Shown here: positions 1-10,986 of the stretch, in pieces | How positions within the stretch are numbered: position 1 is the first letter of the stretch | Layout of the letters: every line of letters starts with the position of its first letter | Assembly: GCF_016802725.1 (NCBI RefSeq) | Contig: NC_052672.1 | Span: 12,038,710 to 12,102,709, forward strand | DNA: 64,000 bases | Reading direction: 5' to 3' | From: Solenopsis invicta | Taxonomy: Eukaryota; Arthropoda; Insecta; Hymenoptera; Formicidae | Position numbers and translations under genes: made by a program | The notes under the pieces: model-generated | What the model was told of the DNA's origin: nothing | The model's database searches: none | The model's input: only the letters and a program-made list of their open reading frames with translations

Positions 1-878
1 CGCACGTGTAATAAGTAATAACTCTCGCGCGAGTTTCGGGATCTCGCGAGAGCGGTTCTTTCGTCGTTACGTCTTCAGGAATGACCGATTCAATTGCCCG
101 CCGCGCGCCCGGCCGGCGAACGAAACGGGAAGCACCGCCCGCGGAAATATATTCGGCGTTAACCTGTCGGCGAGAATATTGCAGGGGCGGTGAGAAATTT
201 GCCACTGCACACAGGCTTACGCAGGGACATGGAACTTTATGCGCTGCAGCGTGAGCATAAATCCAAGTTTGCAGCGAGCCCTTCGGCCCCGGTTCGTATT
301 AGGTGCCTGCCAAGCGGATATCTATGTGCCAGCATCGCCCGCGTACATATGTACTCGCTCCTTAGCTGTTCTCTTTTCGATAACATCGATTCCGGCGCCG
401 GCCCCTTCGCCTATCCTCCCACACGAGATGCGATTGTCCCGTCTAAGACCGTCCGACACGAGGTCTTTTTTTTCCCAACTTTACGTCGTACACGTGGTAT
501 CATTCTCGCGATAACGTCCTTCGCGTATTTTATTGACAGCTGGTCAAAGAATGCGATCGTTTGAGTTATATAATAGTAACACGTGCGACATTTCCCTGTA
601 TTATGTATAAATGTATACCGTTGTTTTCCACTGGTGACCCATCTCAGTAACGTAGTCTAGGAGTTGCTCAATTTCTGCAATCATACTTTGAATGATCCGT
701 AAAATGTCGCTGCATTCTGTGCAGTTGTTCTAATATTTTCTTATTTATTCTTGTATTTTTCAATTTACGTTCTATCGCGATATTTTTATAGCCAACATTC
801 CTTCTTTAGATCGAGGATTAAGTTTTTAACTGCAATTGATTTTTTTCTATTAATAGTAATTGTCAAGTAGTTATAAAG

Positions 879-989
879 CTTTTAATCATTTTGTAGACGT
901 ATTTCTGTCCTTCTTCTGTCATCTCATAGTTATGAGTCTCTAAATGATTAATTTAAATTAAATCCGTGTCGTCCCTTTAATACAAACAT
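879..989 (+). repeat. Diverged direct repeat, copy A
   Basis: This segment aligns by eye with 1986-2115. Shared landmarks in the same order are a TTTTAATC word, TTTGTAGAC followed by a CTATT/CTAT-like stretch, a TCATCTCATAGTTATGAGT/TCATCTTATAATTGTGAGT block, TTTAAATTAAATCCG, and ACAAACAT at the end. The copies differ by substitutions and several small indels, and lie about 1.1 kb apart in the same orientation. The family is unknown. An old transposon fragment or a local duplication would both fit. Confidence 0.6.
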
Positions 990-1985
990 GCTCGAATAAC
1001 AGTTTTATATCATTTTACCAGGTCGCGATCGGTTGATTTATCTAAATGGGGAGGTGATTTTTTTTTATTCACCATCTAAATCGTTAATGTGCTGATTAAA
1101 CGCCCGTCGTTCGCAAATATATTTATCCGCTCGAACGCCTGCCAGTACACGTCGGTACTCGCGCTGCACGGCAACATTGATTCGTTTAGCGTCGCCAGTG
1201 TTAATTGAATGCGATACTGTAATAGCCAGACAATGTCATGCCGCTATCGGAAAGTGTTGAACGTATGACCCGTTTCCATTAATTCCGTTGATTACACTTT
1301 TCTGTTCAATTCAGTCGTAGCGCAAACTTATCAATAGGATGGTTATTGACTGACTTGCGGTGGAGGGCGTCCTTGCCTCGAAATGCCTCGCAACCTTCGC
1401 TCGCAAGGGCCCTCAATATCGTCGGCCATCTTGGGTTATGATGTCAGAAGCGGGGAAATTGCGAGGAAATACACGCGAGTAGCTCTCGCAACTTACGTTC
1501 GCACAAAATCGCTTTCACGTGGAAATGTAGAATGATTAAATGTGACTGCACCTGTCAAAGTAGTTCAAGCTCCCTGGATGTAGTATGGTAAATTACATTT
1601 CACGTTTCTGACATCATATTCTATAAGTGACTGACGTAAGTTTCAGAGACTTTACAATTTTTTTTCTCCTCCCGTTGTGGCGTTCCACACGAGACGTTCT
1701 ATTAGCTGAAATTCTGTAATGGTAAGAGAAAGAGGACCGGAGGCTACTATCTCCGGCCCAATTCGAAGTACATCCGTTGGAATTCGCGGACTTCGCGTTC
1801 ATTTAGTCCGATTTACGTTCCCGAACTATTACGAACTCTAGCGTTAAGTTTTGCAGAAACCGACCCATATTCTCGGAGTTCTCGTTACGCGAGCTACGAC
1901 TCGGTAATTAGCCTCGTGGTGATTTGTTTCTTTTATGCTTGCAGATTTTCTATCCTTTTTTTTTTACAAACGAGTTTCTAGCGTA

Positions 1986-2115
1986 TTTTTAATCTTTTTT
2001 GTAGACCTATGGTGTCCGTCCTTTTTCCTCATCATCTTATAATTGTGAGTTTCTAAAAAAATGAAGAAATAATTTTAAATTAAATCCGCATTATTTCTTT
2101 AATAAATACAAACAT
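1986..2115 (+). repeat. Diverged direct repeat, copy B
   Basis: Partner of 879-989. It carries the same ordered blocks: TTTTTAATC, TTTGTAGAC, a GTGAGTTTCTAAA block, TTTAAATTAAATCCG and ACAAACAT. It has a few extra bases in the AT-rich linker. No open frame is conserved between the copies, which argues against coding sequence. Confidence 0.6.
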
Positions 2116-3385
2116 AGCGTACGATACAATTAAGTATTATTAAAGAGAAATTGAAAAAACACGGGATTTTTTTATTTAAAATTAAATTTAATCTTGGATT
2201 TTAATCCGATGTTCCTCTAAGCTTGGTTTTTCATACTTTATTACGAGTAGGAGGTTAGCCGTGATAATTCCAGGTGAGTCGATGGCCGATAAATCATTGC
2301 TGATTTAAACGTGCTCTCAAATAGTTGGCGATACGCCGAACACACACGACAAATACGTACATCGATCCCATCGATTTCTCGCTATTCTGATCAATGCGAT
2401 TCAAATTGTTCTATGTGACTGACGTTCGGTCGCTTTTGGATGTTGCAGCAAATAGCGGCAACGCTATCTTTCATTTACGCATTGATTGTATGCTCTCCAA
2501 ACGATGTAGGTTGTCTGCCCTGGATAACAGAAATGACAGTCGATACGATTTACGTGAAATGTATATATTTTTTTTTCAAACAATAGATATTTTTGAGTTA
2601 CCAAAGTTTGTTAGAAACGACCTAATTTTTTGTAGATTATTGGATTGTCAAACTACTATTTTTCCAATGTTTGTGAAGTTTGACAAACGTATTTGCAATT
2701 TTTGTAAAACTTATATTCTTTGAATCTCAAGTCTTCGGATTTTGCACTTTGAATTTTCGGTTCTTAATCTTCCGAATACTATGATTTTTGCTTTACAATT
2801 ACTTTGTGAATTTCTATATTTATTGTTCGTATACGGTGTATCTCGGGAATTGATGATATACGGAAAAAGGTGACAGAAATACGATATTATATTATCGTGT
2901 CATATTATTGCATCACCAGAGTTTTACGATCGCTCGGTTGCCAGGAAGTAATGCTCGACATGCATGAGCCTGCCTAGAAAACATGGTTCGCTCAGAAAAC
3001 TTTTTGAAGCTACTTTTTGACAGTCTGCCAAAGCGTGATTCGTGATTCGTTGAGGCTTGCGCAGAGGAACGCGAGCTTGCGTGCCGTTGATTTCGTGCAC
3101 ACGCGGCTGCAAGCGCATAAAACGCGCAGCGAGCGTTTTGTCGTAGCCACCAGCCGGCTAATCTCAGTTTTACTATTATTATTATCACCGCCAGCATAAC
3201 AAGCTATTAATTTAATTCTTATTAATTCTTTTCTACCTGTTAACACATCCAGTATAACATTAGAGATAATCTGTATATTTATATCTGGATGGTGATCTGA
3301 CTTCTTTCGATTTTCCTCTTTTCGTTTAATAGACTTCATTTCTTGTTACACCTCATTTTCTGCGATCAAAAGCTCGTGCAGAAGA

Positions 3386-3412
3386 CTGTAATTATACCTG
3401 CTGTAATTATAC
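3386..3412 (+). repeat. Two-copy 12-bp tandem repeat, period 15
   Basis: The 12-mer CTGTAATTATAC occurs at 3386-3397 and again at 3401-3412, separated by CTG. It is a short local duplication with no evident function. Confidence 0.8.
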
Positions 3413-3445
3413 TGCTTGAGTTCGTATCATTAACCCTAATTATAA

Positions 3446-3471
3446 TTTCATGATATTTATTATTCATGAAA
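3446..3471. repeat. Short perfect inverted repeat
   Basis: TTTCATGA at 3446-3453 is the exact reverse complement of TCATGAAA at 3464-3471, with a 10-nt AT-rich loop. The arms are too short to imply a transposon. It may be chance. Confidence 0.6.
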
Positions 3472-3619
3472 GTATGAACAACGATCGAACGTTTTGTTAA
3501 TATGACCACGATCGTCGTCGGCAACAACTGTATAAATTATACGAACGATTACATGGCGAACCGCGTAACTGCATGCGGTTTGTGCATACGTTAATGGTAC
3601 ACGGACACTCGAGACGAGC

Positions 3620-3636
3620 CGATGCGCAGCGCATCG
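3620..3636. repeat. 17-nt GC-rich palindrome
   Basis: CGATGCGC at 3620-3627 and GCGCATCG at 3629-3636 are exact reverse complements around a single A. Such a palindrome could bind a dimeric protein, but nothing else here supports that. Confidence 0.7.
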
Positions 3637-3732
3637 AATGATGGTGAACCGCGATTGCCTGACGGATAGCCGCGTCAAAACAGTCACCATGCGGTTTAGG
3701 CAGTCACGTGTGTCCTGTCCACTGACACCTGT

Positions 3733-3754
3733 CGCAGACTACGCACAGTCTGCG
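3733..3754. repeat. 8-bp-arm perfect hairpin
   Basis: CGCAGACT at 3733-3740 pairs perfectly with AGTCTGCG at 3747-3754 across a 6-nt loop. It lies about 100 bp from the palindrome at 3620-3636, in the same CpG-rich patch. Confidence 0.7.
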
Positions 3755-5119
3755 TTAACCCGAGCAAATGGGATCAATGTGGAAGCCTGGGGGATTTCTA
3801 CGTCTCGAGAACTGTCCGATTGACCGGCGAACTAATTCCGGCAATATATTCGTACTAGTTACAATAGATAGTTATAACAGTCACACAACTTATTTTTGTT
3901 ATCAGTTTGATGTTTTCGAGAGCTTAATATTAGCAGAAAATTAATCATTTGATATCGCACTCGGAACATAACATTTCTCGGAATGAGAAGTTATATGTAG
4001 ACAAGGACGGGTTAAACTGGATTAGACGGTTGCTAACGTAGATAGAACGATCTGTGCACGTGTTTTTAATCTTATAGTTAGGATCTTATAGTTCAGAAGC
4101 TTTTCTGTTTTAATAATAATTTAAAGTGACAATAAAGTAGCCATAATTTCACATTCTCTTTCTTTATAGATGTTTTATACTCTAGTCTAGATTACTCTTA
4201 CGCATTATCTTTCGTTTGAACAAGTATGAGAGGAATATATAGAAGAATATATAGCGCTGAATATTTTACAATTTTTATCTTGAGATGGATCGTACATTTG
4301 TGTGTATTATGCTACCAAGTGAATATTCCAAGTTATCGTTCGAAGGAGGTTCGACGATACTTAAATTCTCTCGCTATAGCCGTACTGCGGCGAGAATTAT
4401 CGTAAAAACGATTTTTCAGATTCCCTGATTTCAATTTTACGATAGGTCGAGGAGGGGGGTGGGTGGAGTGCAGTGAACATCAATGCCTCGTTGATCCATT
4501 TATTGATTGGCGATAAATATTTTACGAGAACCGGTACGAAACTTATTGTGTGCGCAAACTTGCGTTTTACCCGCTGTGTCGTTCGATGTTACGGGACTCT
4601 TCTGATACAACTGTCGCAAAAAGCAGAAATATCTCTTCCTCCATTTCTATCTATTTCATCGACCTCGTATTTATGACAGATAAAATGGCGTACGTTCATT
4701 AATGTAATGGACGCGATGGACGGTCAATAGAGGCGTTTGAAATCTTTAAATGACGGAAATGTAATTTTGATTTTTGTTAAATGATCAAATATTAGCAGCC
4801 AGTAGTACGTGTCGACGTACGGAGATGTACACATGTAGAATGCATTTATGATTCTAACGAATGGACAATGAATTTTTGCAAAATATTATATTAATACATC
4901 ACTGCTGGCAAAAATATAATTTTCCTTTTTTGCCGTGTAACCAAATATACGCTGCACTGAGTACGCATATATAAACAATGATAGACGCCATTAACGATTA
5001 TAACGGATGGATGGCTAATACTTTTGCAAAATATTGATATTTTAGCACATGTGCACTTTATACGCAAAAGTCCGCGATTCAAACGATGAAGTTACGATGT
5101 AGCTGTGTAAAACTCGGGC

Positions 5120-5121
<2 letters not shown>

Positions 5122-5155
<34 letters not shown>
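5122..5155 (+). repeat. (AG)17 microsatellite
   Basis: Seventeen uninterrupted AG units. In insects such tracts are common microsatellites and can also act as GAGA-factor sites. No promoter context supports a regulatory role here. Confidence 0.97.
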
Positions 5156-5159
<4 letters not shown>

Positions 5160-5343
5160 TGAAAAATTAAGGGTACTTTATTGCTTTTCTGGTGACGTAA
5201 ATAACGTGTTCGTCAGTTTCCTCGTTGTTCGCGTATCACAGACTCGGCGCATCTCCGGTGGAAAATAATATACAAAGCTGGACGAAACAGTTGTGCGGTT
5301 TCCGTGGTTCGGCTTCGCCAATCCTACTTCCACCGACTTTGAG

Positions 5344-5359
5344 GCGCGCGCGCGCGCGC
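5344..5359 (+). repeat. (GC)n alternating tract
   Basis: Eight uninterrupted GC units (16 nt). Alternating CG sequence of this kind is prone to Z-DNA. It sits in a CpG-rich patch (5320-5600) with an open frame of 126 codons (5225-5605) that has no recognisable protein character. Confidence 0.9.
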
Positions 5360-6147
5360 TCGCTGTTTCAGGCGCGTCGACAGGTCTTCTCCTTTCTTGG
5401 CCCGGAAATGGCTAGCATGTCATGGAAACTGCACAGGGGACTCTTATCGGGGGCGTTGCCGAATTATCACGTTGTCGGTAGCGAGTTAGCGCTTCGACTT
5501 CTCGACTCTCGAGGAGTTTGCAAGTCCCGCGAGGATCAATACTACTCCGCGGTCGTTATTAAATCGCCGACATTACGAGGCGCCTTCAAGGTGCAGCGTA
5601 TCTAACGTATGTATACACGCGCGAATGCTTCTTGGTATGCGCTATGTGTGTCGAAACGAAATACGAGCACTGGAAATTGAACTCGATACATATATATCGT
5701 TTCGGTAGGTGCGGTATGCTTTCGGAAAGCCAGATTGAAGTTCTTCCGCGCATTTCCCGATCGTTTGTGCTCGGAGGAGCAAGGCTCTCATTAAGACGAC
5801 TCGGAGGCATGCACGCGAGACACGTCGGACTATAAAAGAAGACTCAAGTTGAAATGAACCTCCGAAGTCGGGAATCGTTGCGAGCGTATTGACATCGCGG
5901 GTCACTGCACTCGTCGCATTTTATTCGCAACGAAATTTGTAACGAAACTGTGAAAGCTGTGAAGCTCTAAATGAATTTTTTTTATTATGTCGAAGGAGTA
6001 ATTTTGTGTCGGTTGTGAATAATGTCGTAAAAATTGCAACATTAGCGTCAAGCGTCGAAATAACGGATTTGATGAAAGATACTCGTGCTCTTATATTTAT
6101 ATTTTATTTATTATTTTATGAAGAAATATTGATAGGAAGTTTGATAG

Positions 6148-6175
6148 GAAATTTATCATACGCGTGATAAATTTC
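6148..6175. repeat. 11-bp-arm perfect hairpin
   Basis: GAAATTTATCA at 6148-6158 is exactly complementary to TGATAAATTTC at 6165-6175, with a TACGCG loop. It could form a small cruciform. No terminator or RNA function can be assigned in a eukaryotic context. Confidence 0.75.
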
Positions 6176-8726
6176 TTTTCCACGTCAGCGAACATCAAGA
6201 TATCTCACGATCGTTCGAGATTGTATTTTTCTCGCGAAGAATCACGATTGAAGTTATTTATCTCGCTGCCGTGTTTTTCCCGACTAAATTGCGCGGAAAG
6301 AGACGCCGCGCGCCGTAGCGATTGAATCGCAGTCCACGAGCATTATGACTTGCGAGCTGCGCTGAATCAAGTGAAGAGGAGAGAATTCGCGGAAATCAAA
6401 CGTTCGAACTGTCTTCGGCTTGTCTGCGGTCGGTATCGGGGGCATTCTTCGAGGTCGGAGCTCTAAAGCTGCTTTCAATGAGAGGGCTTGGGGCACGGCA
6501 CGAAAAGGAGATTCCAGAATCGCGAGATTGCTCGTTCCGCCTGTGAAAATCCGATACACGCATTCCCGAAGGATAGTTTCCGCCCATTCTTCGAGTCATT
6601 CTCCTTACTTCGAACCGTCGTTGTAAAACGATTCGCAGGTTAAAAAAAGCTGGTATTGCTCCTCACGAAGTCGGATAAGCACTCGTCGACATTCAAATCC
6701 AATTGCAAGGGAAAGAGGTTACGGAGCAGATATCGATCTCGTATGCTTTAGCTATCAGCGCGAGATAAGTGTGTGTTCAACGTAGCTACCGAAGAATTTT
6801 TAAGAGAAATGCGAGATCGAGTGTCGCAGGAAGCGCGCGCTATGCGCGTCACTTGGAAATATTTCGTCGCACTCTGAAACGTAGCCTGTTAATCTCAAAA
6901 GTCTTTTAATTTCGCCGATCCATATTAAAGATTAAAGTATTATACAGAATTTGCATTTAATTTAATTTTAATTTAATAGAAAATATCGCGCGCTGAATTT
7001 GGAATAAATCGCGAATGTAAAAGAATCGAATATTAAATAAACGAATTTTATATGTATCGCGATGGTATAACGCGCTATGCGTGTAAGCGAAAAAAATAGC
7101 AATCGCAATATCTCGCGACATAAATGCAATGTAAAAATATAAAAATAGCAGTGCAAAAATAGTGTAATACAATATGCGTACAAAGCGATATCGCGGTACG
7201 ACATTCGCTCTGTCTCTCTCCGGTATTTTCGCACCGCGCTCTCGAATTCTTTTATAAATATTGAATGCTGTGTATTGGAGAGATAGCAATGTTATCGCTG
7301 ACATAAAATGGTAGCGCGAGAACCGCGACTCGTAAAACTTCGGTTTACGTGTTCCCGCACAAGTTCATTTTATCCACGAGTTAAGTGTGGATACACTCTC
7401 TAGCTTTGTCGATGTCGAGGTGAAAAGTTTTAACCGGCGCACTTCCACTGAAGAAATGTTGATTTTAGTGGAATTTTTCAACGCGGATTGTGCGATGTTC
7501 CTATCGTCGTCGGTGAAAATCAGAAACCGAAGGACGAGGACGAAAAGCGTTTTAACAATTTTTGTCGTAATTTTACGTGCCCGAGCGAGAGAGGACGGAG
7601 AGGATTTCGAAAGTCAAAGTACCCGCGATGGCCCTTGTTAATGGGAAGAGAAAAAGAATTTTCACGCTGAAAGCGCTCGCAAAATTGCATTTGCGCAATC
7701 AGATTTTGGCTCTGTAACGCGATTAAGTCGACCAAATGCGCCAGCATGCCCCGCGGAGAATATCGTGCTTGAATTTGTCGGTGATCGGCTGACGCTCTCA
7801 TCCAGAATAATCGTCTATATTGTTTGCACCGTTATTACCCATTGAATGGGACAGAATACGGTTTCATAACGCAGGCGCTTTAATTATTTCCGACATTATT
7901 AGATGTACCTTATCGTCCACCTTTTACGCGCAATCGTGTTAAATTACTCCGAATGCGTGAACAGCACTATCGGCTGCATAAAAACGTAATAAAATAATCG
8001 TAAAGCGCGCTCGCAAAATTCACAATTCAAATCTATATATGACATTTGCTTACAATAACTGCTCTGTCATAGTAGAAGGATTCTTTGTATTCACTTCATA
8101 ACACGTTACTCTTTCGACGAGTCACGATCATGGATACCCACTTTAAGATATGTGCATGCGGTTTGTTATCTGTCGTTCGTATCGAAAGCTTGAGCGTGAC
8201 AAATTGCCCTTTTCGTAGATGTCAATCTCCTTTCCCACCTAAGTGCCAAATCGATTCGTAAACTTGCCGAAACTCATCGCGAAGTCATTCGTTCGGCTGC
8301 CGGTCCGCAAATTGAGCGGTTTGTTTCGGACTGGTAAATCGTTCCGCAGCCATTCCGGAAGGCCTACAGAGAGCAATGATCCGGATGTCTATCTTTTGTC
8401 AGATTAAAAGGAAAATTTTTTGCTTCTCCTTCCCCTCCTCCTCGACATGTTGGCGAACAACGGAGAATTTCGTTATTACCGCGAGAACTTTTAACCGGGA
8501 AAAGTTACGCCAGTCTTTTTACAACTTTTTTTTTTAGCTTTGTGTAATATCTCGTTCGAAAAGTTACATTGCGTTATTTCGGAAACAGATATCTGAATTT
8601 TCATTGTATAAAATACTCAATGTTTTGTCATACCACATAAAGGGAAACTATTCAATTCGTTGTCATATTGAAAGAATTAAGGCGTCAATTTTGGCGATGT
8701 TAAGTGAAAATATTTGGTTAACTCTT

Positions 8727-8728
<2 letters not shown>

Positions 8729-8758
<30 letters not shown>
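8729..8758 (+). repeat. (AG)15 microsatellite
   Basis: Fifteen uninterrupted AG units inside otherwise AT-rich sequence. Confidence 0.97.
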
Positions 8759-8760
<2 letters not shown>

Positions 8761-10015
8761 GACCAATGAAAGTAATGGGACAAGCAGCAATTTTACTCAT
8801 TTGTGTTTTTATATAATTATGAATGCTTTTACAAATCATTAATTACGATGAATATTAAATCCTATGTTCAATTTAACATTTGTCGAAATGATTGCGTAAT
8901 CCTTCTTCAAAACAAATGAAATGCCGACAATTACAATTAGAATAATTCAATAAACGTACGCTTTTAATCTCGATTGCATATAAATAATAATGTTTTCCAC
9001 TTGACGCGAATGGAACAATTAAAATTAACGCGAGAATAATTCACGAATGAACATTTTACGCTTGCACTCGCACCATTGCCGTCTACTGTCGACTCGCAGT
9101 CAAGATCGGGGCATACGGAATCAGCGTGATACTCTTCCAGATATTTGACTCGTATTCGAGGCACGTAGAAGGAAGGCGCGTCGCGTCAGCCAACCTTGAC
9201 AGCGGGCGCGGATGCGCGATCCTACGGGAACGGTGTGACGTTTATCCGTGTATGCCGCGGAAACACGGTAAATTATGTCGATCGGATGTGTTGCTGTATT
9301 CCGCCTGATCCTACCTATCGATACCGATGCCGAACCGACAACGAAAACGCGTATCCGTGTCTCGCAAAGGTGGAGGAATTGCTACTTCATTCCTCGCGTT
9401 TCTCACACCGCGTCGGAACCGAGACAGATTGTCTGCCTCGCGAAACGGGAAATCGTAAGCACGGAGAAATTTCGTACCTGTAGATTTGAGCTTGGTTTAT
9501 CTCGGGGAACCCTGGATTTTAGTGCGCGAGAAAGCAGATACATTTGCATGTAACGAGAATTGGATTATTTTTCCTTCGCTTCGGATTAATAATTTTTCGA
9601 CCTGCGATATTAAATAATGGTAACATTAAATTCAATTAAAGCGGAGGAGCTTAATATAAAATGGCAAATAAAATTTTGTTAGATATTTTCCTTTTTCAAA
9701 CGCTGCAGTTTGCACGAAGTTTTTAATTTTCGCAATTTAAATTGTAATTAAATCTCTATAATTTTATGGTGCGGGAAAAGCGATTCGAGCGGTAAAATGT
9801 ATTACGTAATAAAATTGGCACTAAAACAAATTGCTACGTTTAAAATCGTGGATCTTAGCAGAAGGTAGACACGAGGCTGTTTGCTGAATGCGCGGGAAAT
9901 TCAGTGGCAAAATCGAAGGTCGATAGGAAAGCGATAGAGTGGAAGGGACGAGGGTGAGAGTACGATTTACGTTTTACGGAGTTAATTGAATAGAGTTCCT
10001 TTCTCTTTGTCTCTT

Positions 10016-10016
<1 letters not shown>

Positions 10017-10062
<46 letters not shown>

Positions 10063-10130
10063 TACATACATATTCTCTCTCTTGTGCACATACACACACG
10101 CACGCGCGCACACACACACATATACACACA
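10017..10130 (+). repeat. Compound CT/CA/CATA/CG microsatellite
   Basis: The order is (CT)13 at 10021-10046, (CA)8 at 10047-10062, TACA units, a second CT run, then an irregular CA/CG/TA dinucleotide mosaic ending near 10130. The apparent open frames on both strands here are products of the repeat. Confidence 0.95.
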
Positions 10131-10757
10131 AATTGTACTCCGTCGTAAGATCGCTCGCTACGATGTGAGAGGACACAGCCTATGGAAGCGCAAAATGGTT
10201 ATTATCTCCAGCACCACAGACATAGCTGGCTGAGCTTCTGATTTACGAGGTACCCTCTCGACTTAATCCGCACATCGACTACTCGTTCGACCCCCGCAAT
10301 CAACGGAATAGTCTCTCAATGTTCAGTTCTATCGGTGAAATTAACGCAGACTAAAGACACGTTTCGAGATATGAATCGCGACTTAAATGGCCAGCGAGAA
10401 AAATAAAAATAATCTCTGTGCATTCGGCACCTGATTTTCACTGGGTGCACTCATTTTTCTACCGTACATACTAAAAGAAATAATAAGCATAGCTTGTATG
10501 TCGAAGAAAATCTACTTAAAAATGATTCATATTCTCAGCTGTGTAATTAATTCTTGTAATAACACCCGTAATGTGTTTAAGTGAACGGTTAAATTGCCTG
10601 GCGTAATAGGTAAAATTACAACCTTAAGAAATAATTAACAATCGTATGTTCAGAATAAAATAAGTAAATATGAAAATTTTTAATTGATATAGCAAATTAC
10701 GCCGGTCTATTAATCTGTGTGTTGTGAAATGGCTGCAGATAATGTTTATATTAGTAT
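10131..10757. other. Non-coding stretch, nothing recognised
   Basis: Mixed, then AT-rich sequence between the compound microsatellite and the MITE. I see no gene, repeat copy or structured RNA in it. Confidence 0.65.
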
Positions 10758-10759
10758 TA

Positions 10760-10984
10760 CATTACAAAAAAATAAAAAATAAAAAATGTGTTAATATTTT
10801 GCTGTATTTCCACCTTTAACACACAAAACTGGTAAAGTTACAAAGTATATTTTTTTAGCACACATAGGCATGTTAAAAAAACACACACACACTTTGTTAA
10901 TTTAACCTGCCAGTTTTGTGTGTCGAGAGTGAAGGTACTTTAACATAGCCTTAAAGTTCGTTGATTTAATCTTTCTTTGCAGTG
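10760..10984. mobile_element. MITE-like inverted-repeat element, 225 bp, TA-flanked
   Basis: The ends are imperfect inverted repeats. The left end begins CATTACAAAAAAATA and the right end, read on the minus strand, begins CACTGCAAAGAAAGA. Both are flanked by TA (10758-10759 and 10985-10986), the target duplication typical of Tc1/mariner-type elements. A second strong inverted pair lies further in: ACACACAAAACTGG at 10819-10832 against its exact complement at 10910-10923. Complementarity continues to a centre near 10870 (a T-run plus AGCA against TGTT plus an A-run). There is no transposase frame, so the element would be non-autonomous. Its CACTG/CACAG ends resemble the elements at 22910, 33665 and 55454. 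Confidence 0.7.
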
Positions 10985-10986
10985 TA

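Larger units (their letters stand above)
1..5121. other. Non-coding stretch, no gene recognised
   Basis: I see no convincing gene here. Open frames are short (at most about 125 codons), overlap on both strands and have no family resemblance. The stretch contains the diverged direct repeat at 879-989 and 1986-2115, a 12-bp tandem repeat at 3386-3412 and three short perfect hairpins between 3446 and 3754, each listed separately. A good splice-donor-like word (CAG/GTGAGT) lies at 2271-2279, but no plausible exon or acceptor accompanies it. Base composition alternates between CpG-rich patches (1-450, 3010-3170, 3560-3800) and AT-rich patches (600-1060, 1920-2230). Confidence 0.7.
5156..10016. other. 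Non-coding stretch, no gene recognised
   Basis: No gene is recognised. A TATAAAAG word at 5831-5838 is a textbook TATA match, but no start site, leader or open frame follows convincingly, and the same word recurs elsewhere in the window. The stretch also contains the CG tract at 5344, the hairpin at 6148-6175 and the AG tract at 8729. The 6900-7200 and 9550-9850 intervals are AT-rich, and the rest is mixed. Confidence 0.65.

Noticed and set aside
2271..2279. Splice-donor-like CAGGTGAGT
   Set aside because: The open stretch before it is short, with no acceptor upstream; a single donor match is not evidence of an exon.
5831..5838. TATAAAAG promoter-like word (also at 36077 and 49267)
   Set aside because: An eight-base word is expected a few times by chance in 64 kb on two strands. 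None is followed by a credible transcript or coding region.
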